Source: Rhodococcus qingshengii JCM 15477
Lineage (GTDB): Bacteria > Actinomycetota > Actinomycetes > Mycobacteriales > Mycobacteriaceae
Length of the DNA stretch: 64,000 nt
Direction of reading: 5' to 3'
Assembly: GCF_023221595.1 (NCBI RefSeq)
Contig: NZ_CP096563.1
Location: 2,400,501-2,464,500 of the forward strand
Below the pieces are notes generated by a model that had not been told where the DNA came from, ran no database searches, and saw only the letters and a list, made by a program, of their open reading frames with translations. Within the stretch, counting starts at the first letter, position 1. Every line of letters begins with the position of its first letter. A program made the translations under genes and the position numbers. Of the stretch, positions 42,400-50,869 are shown piece by piece.

Positions 42400-42447
42400 C
42401 ACACTGGCAGTGTGGGGGTCAGGGGTTCGAGTCCCCTTAGCTCCACC
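42400..42447 (+). repeat. Attachment repeat, right copy (attR core)
   Basis: 48 bp identical to the 3' part of tRNA-Ala at 38776-38823. It has no matching 5' half, so it is not a second tRNA gene. It marks the right end of the island. Confidence 0.92.
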
Positions 42448-42449
42448 CG

Positions 42450-42487
42450 AACAAATGCTCTGCACCAATCGGTGCAGAGCATTTGTT
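42450..42487 (+). terminator. Original chromosomal terminator of tRNA-Ala, displaced
   Basis: Perfect 17-bp stem AACAAATGCTCTGCACC and its complement with a 4-nt loop (AATC), ending in TTTGTTGTTT. It starts three bases after the right attachment copy, so it was the tRNA terminator before the island came in. Confidence 0.85.
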
Positions 42488-42570
42488 GTTTCGTGCGCAA
42501 TACTGTCCGCGGTGAGGCTTGATCATCCCGTGCATTCTCGGCATGGGGACCGTCGGCGGAACGGAGAACC

Positions 42571-43686
42571 ATGAGTGCACACGTGGCGATAATCGGGGCA
42601 GGATATGCGGGCGTCATGGCAGCGAAGCGACTGCTGCGAACTCGGTCGGACATCACGGTGAGCGTCGTGAATCCGCGCCCACACTTCGTGCAAAGAATCA
42701 GGCTCCATCAGATGATTGCGGCTGGCTACGACGCGACGGTCTCGTTCGACAGGGCCTTGCCGCGTACTGCACACCGAGTATTCGGGACGGTGACGGACAT
42801 CGACGCCGCGGTCAGCAGGCTTACCCTCGACGACGGCAGCGTGCTCGACTACGACTACTTGGTCTACGCAGTCGGAAGTAGGCAGTTACCCAGCACTATC
42901 GGCGGGGCGGCGGACCACGGGTTCAGCGTCTCCGAATTCGAGGACGCGGTTCGCCTCGAATCCAGAATGGCGACACTCGACGGGAAGGCTACGGTCTGCG
43001 TTGTCGGCGGCGGTCTCACCGGAATCGAGACTGCCGCAGAATTGGCTGAGCAGCGAAGCAGCCGAATCACTTTGGTGACCGGAGGAATCGTGGCCCCGGA
43101 TCTGTCAGAGCGTGCGCGATCTGCAATTCTCAGAACATTGACCGATCTTGGGGTCGACATCGTCACCGAATCCCGGGTTACACGGATTGACGGTTCGTCC
43201 TGCGAGCTTGCGGGAGGCGCACGGGTGGAGGCAGATTGCACGATTCTCGCGACAGAATTCGGGGTCCCCGATCTGGCGCGCCGAAGTGGCCTTCCCGTCG
43301 ACGGTCTCGGTCGTCTGAAGGTCGACGACCGACTCGAATGCTCGTCCCACCCCAAAATCGTCGGTGCGGGTGATGCTGTCGCAGTCGGTGATCTTTCACT
43401 GAGGATGAGTTGTCAGGCTGCGATTCCCTTGGGAGTCCATGCGGCCGAGACGATCCTGCATCGACTCGAAGGTTCCGCGCCGCGCCCGGTGGCTCCGAAG
43501 TTCGCAGGCCGGTGCATCAGTCTCGGGAGGCGGCGAGGTGTGTTCCAGCGGACCACTCGTGTCGACGACGCAACGGGCATGTTCATCGCAGGCAGGGCGG
43601 GTGCGTTCGTCAAGGAACGAGTGTGTTCATCGACGACCGACTGGGCACTCACTCCGCGCCGCTCTTTCTTCTACAGCTGGACATGA
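42571..43686 (+). CDS. NDH-2-like FAD/NAD(P) oxidoreductase
   Basis: Flavoprotein of 371 residues. FAD binding is IIGAGYAGVMAA at the N-terminus, NAD(P)H binding is VVGGGLTGIETAAEL in the middle, and KIVGAGDAVAV closes the FAD site. The order is that of type II NADH dehydrogenases and ferredoxin-NAD reductase-like proteins, but the C-terminal membrane-anchor helix is lacking, so it may be soluble. The acceptor is unknown. It is convergent with the A-T-TE synthetase; only 10 bp separate the two stops. Confidence 0.87.
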   Translation: MSAHVAIIGAGYAGVMAAKRLLRTRSDITVSVVNPRPHFVQRIRLHQMIAAGYDATVSFDRALPRTAHRVFGTVTDIDAAVSRLTLDDGSVLDYDYLVYAVGSRQLPSTIGGAADHGFSVSEFEDAVRLESRMATLDGKATVCVVGGGLTGIETAAELAEQRSSRITLVTGGIVAPDLSERARSAILRTLTDLGVDIVTESRVTRIDGSSCELAGGARVEADCTILATEFGVPDLARRSGLPVDGLGRLKVDDRLECSSHPKIVGAGDAVAVGDLSLRMSCQAAIPLGVHAAETILHRLEGSAPRPVAPKFAGRCISLGRRRGVFQRTTRVDDATGMFIAGRAGAFVKERVCSSTTDWALTPRRSFFYSWT

Positions 43687-43696
43687 GCAGCGCTGG

Positions 43697-46231
43697 TCAC
43701 GCTCGATCACAGACTCGATCGATGATCGCCGCAGTCTTGCGGACGTACGGTTGGCGGACGACGTCTTCGTGGCACGCGTCGACGTCGTCGAAATCCAGTG
43801 AGCCTGTGGCAATGAGTGACCAGATCTCGCGTCCACGGTTGTTGGTGGCTCCACGGATCACGGTGACGGGCGCGGCGCATGCTCGTATCCGATGCTTCCG
43901 GAGCGCCTGGCCTCCGATGTAGAGGAACACGGTCCACTGGGTGGCCGGCGGGTACTGCAGAATGCCGGCGAACAGCGTGCGGATCCACATGGCCGCGACG
44001 GTGCGTCTGGTCGGCTTCCAGAGGGCATTGGTGGATGGTTGTGGTGCAAGGTCGACGATCGACGGATCCAAAGTGATGCCCGCTCGACCAGCCAGTCGTG
44101 CGGCAGCCTCGGTGGAGATTCTGGTGTCGAGAACGGTGACGTGTTCGACAGTGTCACCTGACTCGGACAGCTGTGTCGCCATTTCCAGCGCCACGTAGCC
44201 GCCGTACGAGTATCCGGCGAGGAGGTATGGCCCGGTGGGCTGAATCTTCTTGATTTCGAAAATGAAACGGCGGGCGCTTGCTTTCACCGACCGGTCGGGT
44301 AGTCCGCGAGATTCGAAGCCGTGTGGCTGAAGTGCGTAAACCGGCCGATCGGTGTGAAGCGCTTTCGACAAGGTGGACAGCGTCGTCGATGGGCACCCCG
44401 CTCCGTTCATGATGAACAGCGGTCGCCCGGAGCCTTCGAGCTTCAGTGGCACCATCGTGTTGTGACAGACGCGATCATCGGGATCGATTCTGCGCCGATC
44501 CACCAGCGCTGCAAGGTCTTTGACGGTACTGGCGGCCGCGAACTCCGCCGCCGTGATCCGGATCCGGAACATGTCGTGAATCTTTGCCACCACTTCGGTT
44601 GAAGCAAGCGAGTCGCCGCCGAGTTCGAAGAAGTCGTCCTCACGGTCGATGGAGTCGATACCGAGAATCGACTCCCAGATCGAGGACAACCACAATTCGG
44701 CGGGCCCGGCGAGAGTCGGTGGAGTGGACCGCACCTCGACGGAGGGCAGCGCTGTTCGATCGACCTTTCCTCTTTCGTTGAGGGGCAACGCCGGCATCAG
44801 AACAAAATGTCGGGGGAGCATCCAGGCCGGCAGATATGTCGCCAATTCGCGCCGCATCTCGGCGCCCGACCGTGCCATCACGGCTTTGGTCAGGACCACG
44901 TAGGCGACGATCTCCGGTCGATCGTTCTCGAGGACGACGGCCACGAAAACATCGGCGACGCCGGGAATTCGACGAATATGCGCCTCGACTTCCATCGGTT
45001 CCACCAGGTAGCCCCGAATCTTGACGGCGTCGTCGACGCGTCCCCGAAGTTGCAGTTCTCCGCGTTCGTCGATGCGGCCCCGGTCACCGGTCCGGTAGAT
45101 GCTCACTCCGTCGCCCAGGCGCGTGAATCGTGTTGCAGTTCGATCCGGGTCGCCGTGGTATCCGTCGGCAAGATCACTGGAGACAACCTGAATCTCTCCG
45201 ATCTCTCCGTCGGGGAGAGGCACGCCGTTCACATCGACGATCTGTACGTCCTTGCCGTCGCGAGCACGTCCGGCCGGTACCACTCCGACGGGTAGTTCGG
45301 AATGTGGTGGGAACGCGTTGTACGCGACGACACCGGTCTCGGTGGTGGCCAGCCAGTTGACGTACGTGACGCGAGCGAAGCCGTGACTGCGATGGCGCGC
45401 GTAGTCCTCGCCGTGAACTGCTTCCCCGTACGTTACGACGACGCGTAGGGAACCGATCGAATCATCATTTGCTGCATCGCAATCGAGATCCGACCACGCC
45501 CGCAGAAAGGACGGCGCACAGTGCGTGGTCGTGATCGAATTCTCGATCAGCCAGTCGTCGATTCCCGAGACGCCGTCGATACGTGGATCCCAGCAGAAGA
45601 CCGTGACTCCGTTCATCAGGCCCATGATCAGGGCCGTGATTCCGGCTCCGAAACTGACGGGCAACAGGTTCCCGATGTGATCATCGGGTCGCAGGTCGAT
45701 TGCTGCGGCAAGTTCGTCGGCCTTGTTCAGGCACATGGAGTGGCTCAACACGACTCCCTTGGGTGCCCCGCTGGTGCCTGACGTGAACGCGATCATGGCA
45801 GGGTCGGAACTCGATGGTTCCAACGCGCTGTCGAATCTGAAGCCCGTCGCAGCAGACTCGTCGAGTATCGACTGCAGCGCGACGGCGCCCGAGGTGCTCA
45901 TGATGTGCGCTCGGCGGGCCTCGGGGAGTTGTGGGTCGATCATGACCAAGGGCCGACCGGAAATCAGAGTGGCGAGGATGGCGGGCACCGACTCGGCCGT
46001 TGGTTCGAGATCGACCGCAACCGGGCGTGCCCCGTGTGACCCACGTAGGCGAAGTTCGCGGACCAATGCGTCGGTCCGGAGTTCGAGTTCGGCGAAAGTG
46101 ATCCGGTCGCGCGGAGTCACGACGGCAACGGCGTCGTGCTGCATAGAGGTGACGCGGCGCCACCTCGACTCGATCGTCTCGTCGATGACTGCATAGCGAG
46201 TGCGTTCTAGACCTAAGTCGACAACCTTCAT
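43697..46231 (-). CDS. Single-module A-T-TE nonribosomal-peptide-synthetase-like enzyme
   Basis: Protein of 844 residues. Adenylation domain (about 1-500): FTSGTSGAPKG at 149-159, NWLATTETG at 292-300, YRTGD at 379-383, GRVDDAVKIRG at 397-407, K489. Carrier domain: GGDSL at 538-542 with phosphopantetheine Ser541. Thioesterase: GYSYGG with Ser675, Asp702 and a late His in DACHED. No condensation domain. The A4 region reads SFGAG where amino-acid-activating domains have FD, so the substrate may lack an alpha-amino group. Similar A-T-TE enzymes dimerise aryl-keto acids or release simple esters. ATG 46231 follows GGAG at 8 bp. Confidence 0.9.
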   Translation of the reverse strand: MKVVDLGLERTRYAVIDETIESRWRRVTSMQHDAVAVVTPRDRITFAELELRTDALVRELRLRGSHGARPVAVDLEPTAESVPAILATLISGRPLVMIDPQLPEARRAHIMSTSGAVALQSILDESAATGFRFDSALEPSSSDPAMIAFTSGTSGAPKGVVLSHSMCLNKADELAAAIDLRPDDHIGNLLPVSFGAGITALIMGLMNGVTVFCWDPRIDGVSGIDDWLIENSITTTHCAPSFLRAWSDLDCDAANDDSIGSLRVVVTYGEAVHGEDYARHRSHGFARVTYVNWLATTETGVVAYNAFPPHSELPVGVVPAGRARDGKDVQIVDVNGVPLPDGEIGEIQVVSSDLADGYHGDPDRTATRFTRLGDGVSIYRTGDRGRIDERGELQLRGRVDDAVKIRGYLVEPMEVEAHIRRIPGVADVFVAVVLENDRPEIVAYVVLTKAVMARSGAEMRRELATYLPAWMLPRHFVLMPALPLNERGKVDRTALPSVEVRSTPPTLAGPAELWLSSIWESILGIDSIDREDDFFELGGDSLASTEVVAKIHDMFRIRITAAEFAAASTVKDLAALVDRRRIDPDDRVCHNTMVPLKLEGSGRPLFIMNGAGCPSTTLSTLSKALHTDRPVYALQPHGFESRGLPDRSVKASARRFIFEIKKIQPTGPYLLAGYSYGGYVALEMATQLSESGDTVEHVTVLDTRISTEAAARLAGRAGITLDPSIVDLAPQPSTNALWKPTRRTVAAMWIRTLFAGILQYPPATQWTVFLYIGGQALRKHRIRACAAPVTVIRGATNNRGREIWSLIATGSLDFDDVDACHEDVVRQPYVRKTAAIIDRVCDRA

Positions 46232-46272
46232 CACAGTAGCTCCGTCCGACTTTCAGCTATCTTTTAGCAAAG

Positions 46273-46318
46273 ACTACATAAGGTTTGTGAAGTAGGTCCA
46301 TAACAAACCAAAAGTAGT
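46273..46318. promoter_or_regulatory. Extended dyad between the A-T-TE gene and the lipocalin gene
   Basis: ACTAC-N4-GGTTTGT-N14-ACAAACC-N4-GTAGT, exactly symmetric over 46 bp, in an AT-rich 178-bp divergent region. It is a good candidate operator for a dimeric or tetrameric regulator of one or both genes. Confidence 0.65.
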
Positions 46319-46409
46319 TTTACATACCGCCCCATCCTCCAGTCCGTCAGCTCCGAATGTCTTGAGGAACCAATGCCGATCGAGCGTTGTGCAGACGAGG
46401 AGCAGTGAC

Positions 46410-47012
46410 ATGAAGTGGTCGGGGCGAAGTGCGATTGCGATTGCGGGAGTGTGCGCCGCAGTGACGATGTTTTCGGGAACCGCGCAGGCGAGCCCAATCT
46501 GGGAACCCTTGCAGCCGGTGGCGAACCTGGACGTCGCGCGCTACGTAGGGGAATGGAACCAGGTGGCGGCGATTCCTCAGCCCTTCAACCTCGCGTGCGC
46601 GAAGGACACCCGGGCGAGTTACGGGATTGTCGATTCCACGAACGTGAGCGTGAAGAACACGTGTACGACGTGGACCGGTCAAGCCAACGAGATCGTCGGG
46701 AATGCCCGGGTTACCGATCCAGCAACGGGTGCCCAGTTGCATGTGAGCTTCCCCGGGGTGCCCTCACAGGAAAGCTTGGACGGCCCACCCAACTACATCG
46801 TCACCTACATTGCCGACGACTATTCGTGGGCACTGGTGGGCGATCCGCTCAGGCTTTCCGGGTTCGTGCTCTCACGGTCGGCGGTCATCGACGCGGCAGG
46901 CTGGAGTGAGATCCGCCGGGTCGCCGAATCCCGTGGATACAACGCATGCACGATCCTGACGTCACCGACCACCGAGGGCACGTCGGACATCCGTCCGCTC
47001 TGCACGGTGTGA
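46410..47012 (+). CDS. Secreted lipocalin-family protein
   Basis: Protein of 200 residues with a Sec signal (SAIAIAGVCAAVTMFSGTAQA), then a lipocalin/Blc barrel. The hallmark is the first conserved block with DVARYVGEWNQVAAIPQPF and a cysteine pair likely forming a disulfide (NLACAKD and VKNTCTTW). IVTYIADDYSWALVGDP is the second conserved block. It probably binds or carries a hydrophobic ligand outside the membrane. GAGGAG precedes the ATG. It is divergent from the A-T-TE gene across the 46-bp dyad, so it might bind the product of that enzyme (speculation). Confidence 0.9.
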   Translation: MKWSGRSAIAIAGVCAAVTMFSGTAQASPIWEPLQPVANLDVARYVGEWNQVAAIPQPFNLACAKDTRASYGIVDSTNVSVKNTCTTWTGQANEIVGNARVTDPATGAQLHVSFPGVPSQESLDGPPNYIVTYIADDYSWALVGDPLRLSGFVLSRSAVIDAAGWSEIRRVAESRGYNACTILTSPTTEGTSDIRPLCTV

Positions 47013-47028
47013 GTCTGCTGTCAGCGTG

Positions 47029-47088
47029 AACCTTCCGGAGCCACACTCCACTACGATCACTGATCGGTACGTGTGGTTTCGGAAGGTT
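47029..47088 (+). promoter_or_regulatory. Hairpin/dyad covering the CobW ribosome site
   Basis: AACCTTCCG-GAG-CCACAC (47029-47046) pairs with GTGTGG-TTT-CGGAAGGTT (47071-47088): 18 bp including two G-T pairs, with a 24-nt loop that holds a smaller stem CGATC/GATCG. The right arm contains the GGAAGG ribosome site (47081-47086). A -10-like TACGAT at 47052 would instead make it a DNA operator. Confidence 0.6.
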
Positions 47089-47093
47089 GTGTG

Positions 47094-48146
47094 GTGGCGA
47101 AGAAGCAGATTCCCGTAATAGTCGTCGCAGGCTTTCTCGGTTCGGGCAAGACGACGCTGCTCAACCATCTTCTGCGTAACAACGACGGTGTACGCATCGG
47201 CGTGATCGTCAACGACTTCGGCTCCGTCAACATCGACTCGATGATGGTCGCCGGTCAGGTCGATTCGATGGTCTCTCTCAGCAACGGCTGTTTGTGCTGC
47301 GCTGTCGACGTCTCGGACATGGACGAGATGCTGAACAAGTTGGCGCACCGGCAGTCCGGGATCGACGTGATCGTCATCGAGGCCAGCGGGCTTGCCGAGC
47401 CGCGGAACATGATTCGACTCGTCCTCGGAAGTGAGAACCCGTCGGTCGTCTACGGCGGCCTGGTAGTCCTGGTCGACGGAGCCAATTTCTCCACCGTTCG
47501 CCGCGAACATCCCGAGCTCGATCAACATGTCCGCCTGGCAGACCTGGTGGTAGTCAACAAGATCGACAGCGTTCCGGTCGCCGAACGCGAGCGATTCACG
47601 GCCGAAATTCATAAGTTGAATCCGCGAGCGCCGATGGTGGAAACCTCGCACTCGCGGATAGACCCCGCTCTGTTGTTCGATACCGGCGAGGTGACCCCTC
47701 CGGCTCCGGGCGATCAACTGAGCCTCGACGAGCTCCTGCGCGACGGGCACGACGACGATCACGAGGACGGCTCGTGTCACCACGATCACCTGCACCACCG
47801 CTACGAATCGGTTGATTTCGCATCGGAGACGCCTCTCGATGCCAGGGCTCTGACGCACTTTCTCGAGAATCAGCCGTCGGGTGTTTACCGCATCAAGGGC
47901 TTCGTGAACTTCGAGATTCCGGGCTACACAGGAAAATTCGAGATCCAATCGGTGGGTGATCATGTCCGGATCACGCCGCTGCGATGGAAGTCGGGCGAAC
48001 CTCGAACCACGCAACTGGTCGTGATCGGTACCGGGATGGATTCGGGGGCGGTCGGCAGCGCGCTCCGCGCCTGCGTGCGCGAAGAAACGGTCGAACCGCA
48101 CCCCGACGCCATGCTGGGATTGCACCGCTATACCGTCGGGGCGTGA
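47094..48146 (+). CDS. CobW/COG0523-family GTPase (metallochaperone)
   Basis: GTPase of about 350 residues. Walker A GFLGSGKTT, the metal-binding CxCC motif in NGCLCCAVD, and NKID for guanine recognition are present. A His/Asp-rich linker (HDDDHEDGSCHHDHLHH) precedes the C-terminal CobW_C domain. These proteins insert or deliver zinc, cobalt or other metals. GTG 47094 or 47091 follows GGAAGG. The GTGA overlap with bluB ties it to B12 lower-ligand synthesis, making cobalt or flavin-enzyme support plausible; zinc remains possible. Confidence 0.9.
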   Translation: MAKKQIPVIVVAGFLGSGKTTLLNHLLRNNDGVRIGVIVNDFGSVNIDSMMVAGQVDSMVSLSNGCLCCAVDVSDMDEMLNKLAHRQSGIDVIVIEASGLAEPRNMIRLVLGSENPSVVYGGLVVLVDGANFSTVRREHPELDQHVRLADLVVVNKIDSVPVAERERFTAEIHKLNPRAPMVETSHSRIDPALLFDTGEVTPPAPGDQLSLDELLRDGHDDDHEDGSCHHDHLHHRYESVDFASETPLDARALTHFLENQPSGVYRIKGFVNFEIPGYTGKFEIQSVGDHVRITPLRWKSGEPRTTQLVVIGTGMDSGAVGSALRACVREETVEPHPDAMLGLHRYTVGA

Positions 48147-48772
48147 GTGAATCAGCTGTATCCGTGTACGAAGCGATTCGGCGACGGCGAGACGTTCGCG
48201 CCGAGTTCTCGGGAGAGATCGTCCCCGACGAAACTCTGATGCGCATTCTCGACGCCGCCCATCGCGCGCCGAGCGTGGGAAACACGCAACCGTGGGATTT
48301 TGTCGTCGTTCGTAATCCGGAGACGCTCGACACCTTTGCGGCACACGTCGCCGATGCCCGGGTGAAATTCGCGCAGTCCTTGCCCGAGGATCGCCGCTCG
48401 ACGTTCGACCCCATCAAGATCGAGGGAATCGCCGAGAGTGGTACCGGCATCGTCGTCACTTACGACCCGTCGCGCGGTGGCCCGAACATCCTCGGCCGTC
48501 ATACCGTCGACGACACCGGGCTGTTCTCGGCGGTACTGGCAATTCAGAATTTGTGGCTCGCCGCGGTAGCCGAGGAGATCGGCATCGGCTGGGTTTCGTT
48601 CTACGACGAGAAGTACCTCACCGAACTCATGGGCATTCCGTCACCCGTTCGCCCCATTGCGTGGCTGTGCGTCGGGAAGGTGACCGAGTTTCAACAGGTT
48701 CCGGATCTCGAGCGCTTCGGATGGCGACAGCGCCGGCCATTGGCCGACGCTGTCCACTACGAAACCTATTGA
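48143..48772 (+). CDS. bluB: 5,6-dimethylbenzimidazole synthase
   Basis: Nitroreductase-fold enzyme of 209 residues that fragments reduced FMN to dimethylbenzimidazole, the lower ligand of vitamin B12. BluB marks are RRRRDVRAEF near the start, AAHRAPSVGNTQPWDF, and GIGWVSFYDE. It starts at GTG 48143, overlapping the stop of the CobW gene (GTGA). It converges on the DEAD helicase gene, 15 bp away. A generic nitroreductase is the alternative but the N-terminal motif favours BluB. Confidence 0.88.
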   Translation: MSESAVSVYEAIRRRRDVRAEFSGEIVPDETLMRILDAAHRAPSVGNTQPWDFVVVRNPETLDTFAAHVADARVKFAQSLPEDRRSTFDPIKIEGIAESGTGIVVTYDPSRGGPNILGRHTVDDTGLFSAVLAIQNLWLAAVAEEIGIGWVSFYDEKYLTELMGIPSPVRPIAWLCVGKVTEFQQVPDLERFGWRQRRPLADAVHYETY

Positions 48773-48787
48773 GTTGTACCGGGTGGC

Positions 48788-50227
48788 CTAGCGAGCGGGA
48801 CGGCCCCCGGTGGAGCCTGCGGTGCGAGCGCCGCCGCCGGTGCGGGGACGGCGAGCGCCGCCGCCTGCATGTTCCTGACGAGCAGCTCCGCCGGTGCGAG
48901 CACCGCGTGACTGACCGCCCTGTCCGGAGCGAGCCTGACCCGAACGTGCTGCGCCGCCGCGTCCACCCTGGCCGGCGGGACGCTGCCCGCGTCCACCGTT
49001 CGGCTGGGCAGGAGCCTTCGGAGCCGGCGTGACGTGCGGTGCGATGTCGCCGACCAACTTGACGACGTGCTCGGAGTTGGCAGTCGAACGGACCGGGGTC
49101 ACCTTGATGGCTGCCTTGCGCATGAGGATCGCAAGATCCTTACGCTGCTCGGGCAGAACCACGGTGACCACGTCGCCGGCGCTGCCTGCGCGAGCGGTGC
49201 GACCACTGCGGTGCAGGTAAGCCTTGTGCTCGGCCGGCGGATCGACGTGGACGACCAACTCGACGTCGTCGACGTGGACGCCACGCGCTGCGACGTCGGT
49301 GGCGACGAGGACGCGCGCTTCACCGGCGGAGAATGCCGCCAGGTTACGGTCGCGAGCAGCCTGCGAGAGGTTGCCGTGAAGGTCAACGGACGGGATGCCC
49401 GACTCGGTGAGCTGGCGAGCCAACTTGCGAGCCTGGTGCTTGGTGCGCATGAACAGGATGCGACGACCGGTACCGGAAGCGAGCTTCTCGACCAGAGCCT
49501 TCTTGGCTTCGACGCCGTCGACGTCGAACACGTGGTGCGTCATTGCGGCGACGGGGGAGTTGGCCTCGTCGACCGAATGCATGACCTCGTTCTTGAGGAA
49601 ACGCTTGACGAGCTTGTCGACGCCGTTGTCCAGCGTTGCCGAGAACAGTAGACGCTGCCCGTCCTGCGGGGTGGACGAGAGGATGCGGGTGACGACGGGC
49701 AGGAAGCCGAGGTCGGCCATGTGGTCGGCCTCGTCGAGCACGGTGATCTCGACGGCGTCGAGACTGACGAACTTCTGCTTCATGAGGTCTTCGAGGCGAC
49801 CGGGGCAGGCGACGACGATGTCGACTCCGGCCTTGAGAGCCTGAACCTGGCGGTGCTGCGAGACACCACCGAAGATCGTGGTTACGCGCAAGTCGTATGC
49901 GGCGGCCAACGGTTCGAGGGTTGCGGTGATCTGGGTGGCGAGCTCACGCGTCGGTGCGAGCACCAGGCCGAGCGGTCGACCCGGACGACGCTTTCCTCCG
50001 GACAGTTCGCCGGCGAGGCGGGAGACCATGGGGATGGAGAACGCGAGGGTCTTGCCGCTTCCGGTCTTTCCGCGGCCCAGTACGTCGCGCCCCGAGAGAG
50101 TGTCGGGGAGGGTGTCGATCTGGATCGGGAACGGAGAAGTGATTCCGCCGTCTTCGAGAGCTTTCACCAGCGGTGCGCGCACACCGAGGGCTGCGAAGGT
50201 GGTAGCGGGCGTAGAGATGTCAGACAA
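48788..50227 (-). CDS. DEAD-box RNA helicase (RhlE/DeaD-like)
   Basis: ATP-dependent RNA helicase of 479 residues. The Q motif is in SPFPIQIDTLP, Walker A in GRGKTGSGKT, motif II is VLDEADHMAD, SAT is in LLFSATLD, and motif VI is HRSGRTARAG. The C-terminal 80 residues are Gly/Arg/Gln-rich (GGRGQRPAGQGGRGG), an RNA-binding tail. It likely unwinds structured RNA in ribosome assembly or cold response. Confidence 0.94.
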   Translation of the reverse strand: MSDISTPATTFAALGVRAPLVKALEDGGITSPFPIQIDTLPDTLSGRDVLGRGKTGSGKTLAFSIPMVSRLAGELSGGKRRPGRPLGLVLAPTRELATQITATLEPLAAAYDLRVTTIFGGVSQHRQVQALKAGVDIVVACPGRLEDLMKQKFVSLDAVEITVLDEADHMADLGFLPVVTRILSSTPQDGQRLLFSATLDNGVDKLVKRFLKNEVMHSVDEANSPVAAMTHHVFDVDGVEAKKALVEKLASGTGRRILFMRTKHQARKLARQLTESGIPSVDLHGNLSQAARDRNLAAFSAGEARVLVATDVAARGVHVDDVELVVHVDPPAEHKAYLHRSGRTARAGSAGDVVTVVLPEQRKDLAILMRKAAIKVTPVRSTANSEHVVKLVGDIAPHVTPAPKAPAQPNGGRGQRPAGQGGRGGAARSGQARSGQGGQSRGARTGGAARQEHAGGGARRPRTGGGARTAGSTGGRPAR

Positions 50228-50455
50228 GTGTGTTCAGAGCCTTTCGGGCACGTGTTCGTGCCCGGATGCCGACACGGGAATTAACCGGTCGAACAATCAA
50301 GCACAGTGGTGGCGGCGCTGCCGGTCGGCAGGCTTCTTCGCCGTAAGAAGAGCGGGTGCATTGAGCACTCAGCAAGAAAATTTGCGTTCTACGACGCTGG
50401 ATGCCCGATTTCAGGCACCTAGTGATCGCAACTCTACCTTCCCGGAGCGTTCGAC

Positions 50456-50869
50456 CTACAACCCGACCCATTCGGAGACGCCGTTCGCGAAGTGTTGCCG
50501 CTTCCAGATCGGTACCTCGTGCTTGATGCGCTCCACCAGTTCGGCGCACGCGGCAAACGCCTCCGCTCGATGCGGCGCGGCGACGGCGGCGACCAGTGCG
50601 AGATCACCGATCTCGAGGTGACCGACGCGATGGATCGCAGCAACCGGCAGGCCGGTCGAGGCCGCAACCTCTTGGCAGCACGTCTCGAGGAAGCGTTCGG
50701 CATCCGGATGCGCTTGGTACTCCAACGCCGAAACCGCTTGACCTCCATCGTGATTGCGCACCGTTCCCGTGAACACCACAACAGCGCCGTTCTTCGGACC
50801 GGCAACGGCGGCGTCGACGGTGTCTGCGTGAATCGGTTGCTCGGAGATCCGAGCCAATAGCTCACTCAT
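50456..50869 (-). CDS. moaE: Molybdopterin synthase catalytic subunit
   Basis: MoaE of 137 residues, which with thiocarboxylated MoaD converts cPMP to molybdopterin. Marks are GAVVVFTGTVRNHDGG, YQAHPDA, IHRVGHLEIGD and VPIWKRQHFANG with the catalytic lysine. Its start overlaps the end of the moaC-mogA fusion by 8 bp (50862-50869), so it is the last gene of the leftward moeA, moaC-mogA, moaE unit. Confidence 0.95.
   Translation of the reverse strand: MSELLARISEQPIHADTVDAAVAGPKNGAVVVFTGTVRNHDGGQAVSALEYQAHPDAERFLETCCQEVAASTGLPVAAIHRVGHLEIGDLALVAAVAAPHRAEAFAACAELVERIKHEVPIWKRQHFANGVSEWVGL

Noticed and set aside
42400..42447. A second tRNA-Ala gene
   Set aside because: Only the 3' 48 bases are present; there is no D arm or 5' acceptor strand. 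It is the right attachment copy.
46981..48344. A 460-codon minus-strand ORF opposite CobW-bluB
   Set aside because: It is a shadow of the CobW and BluB genes, which have clear domains.
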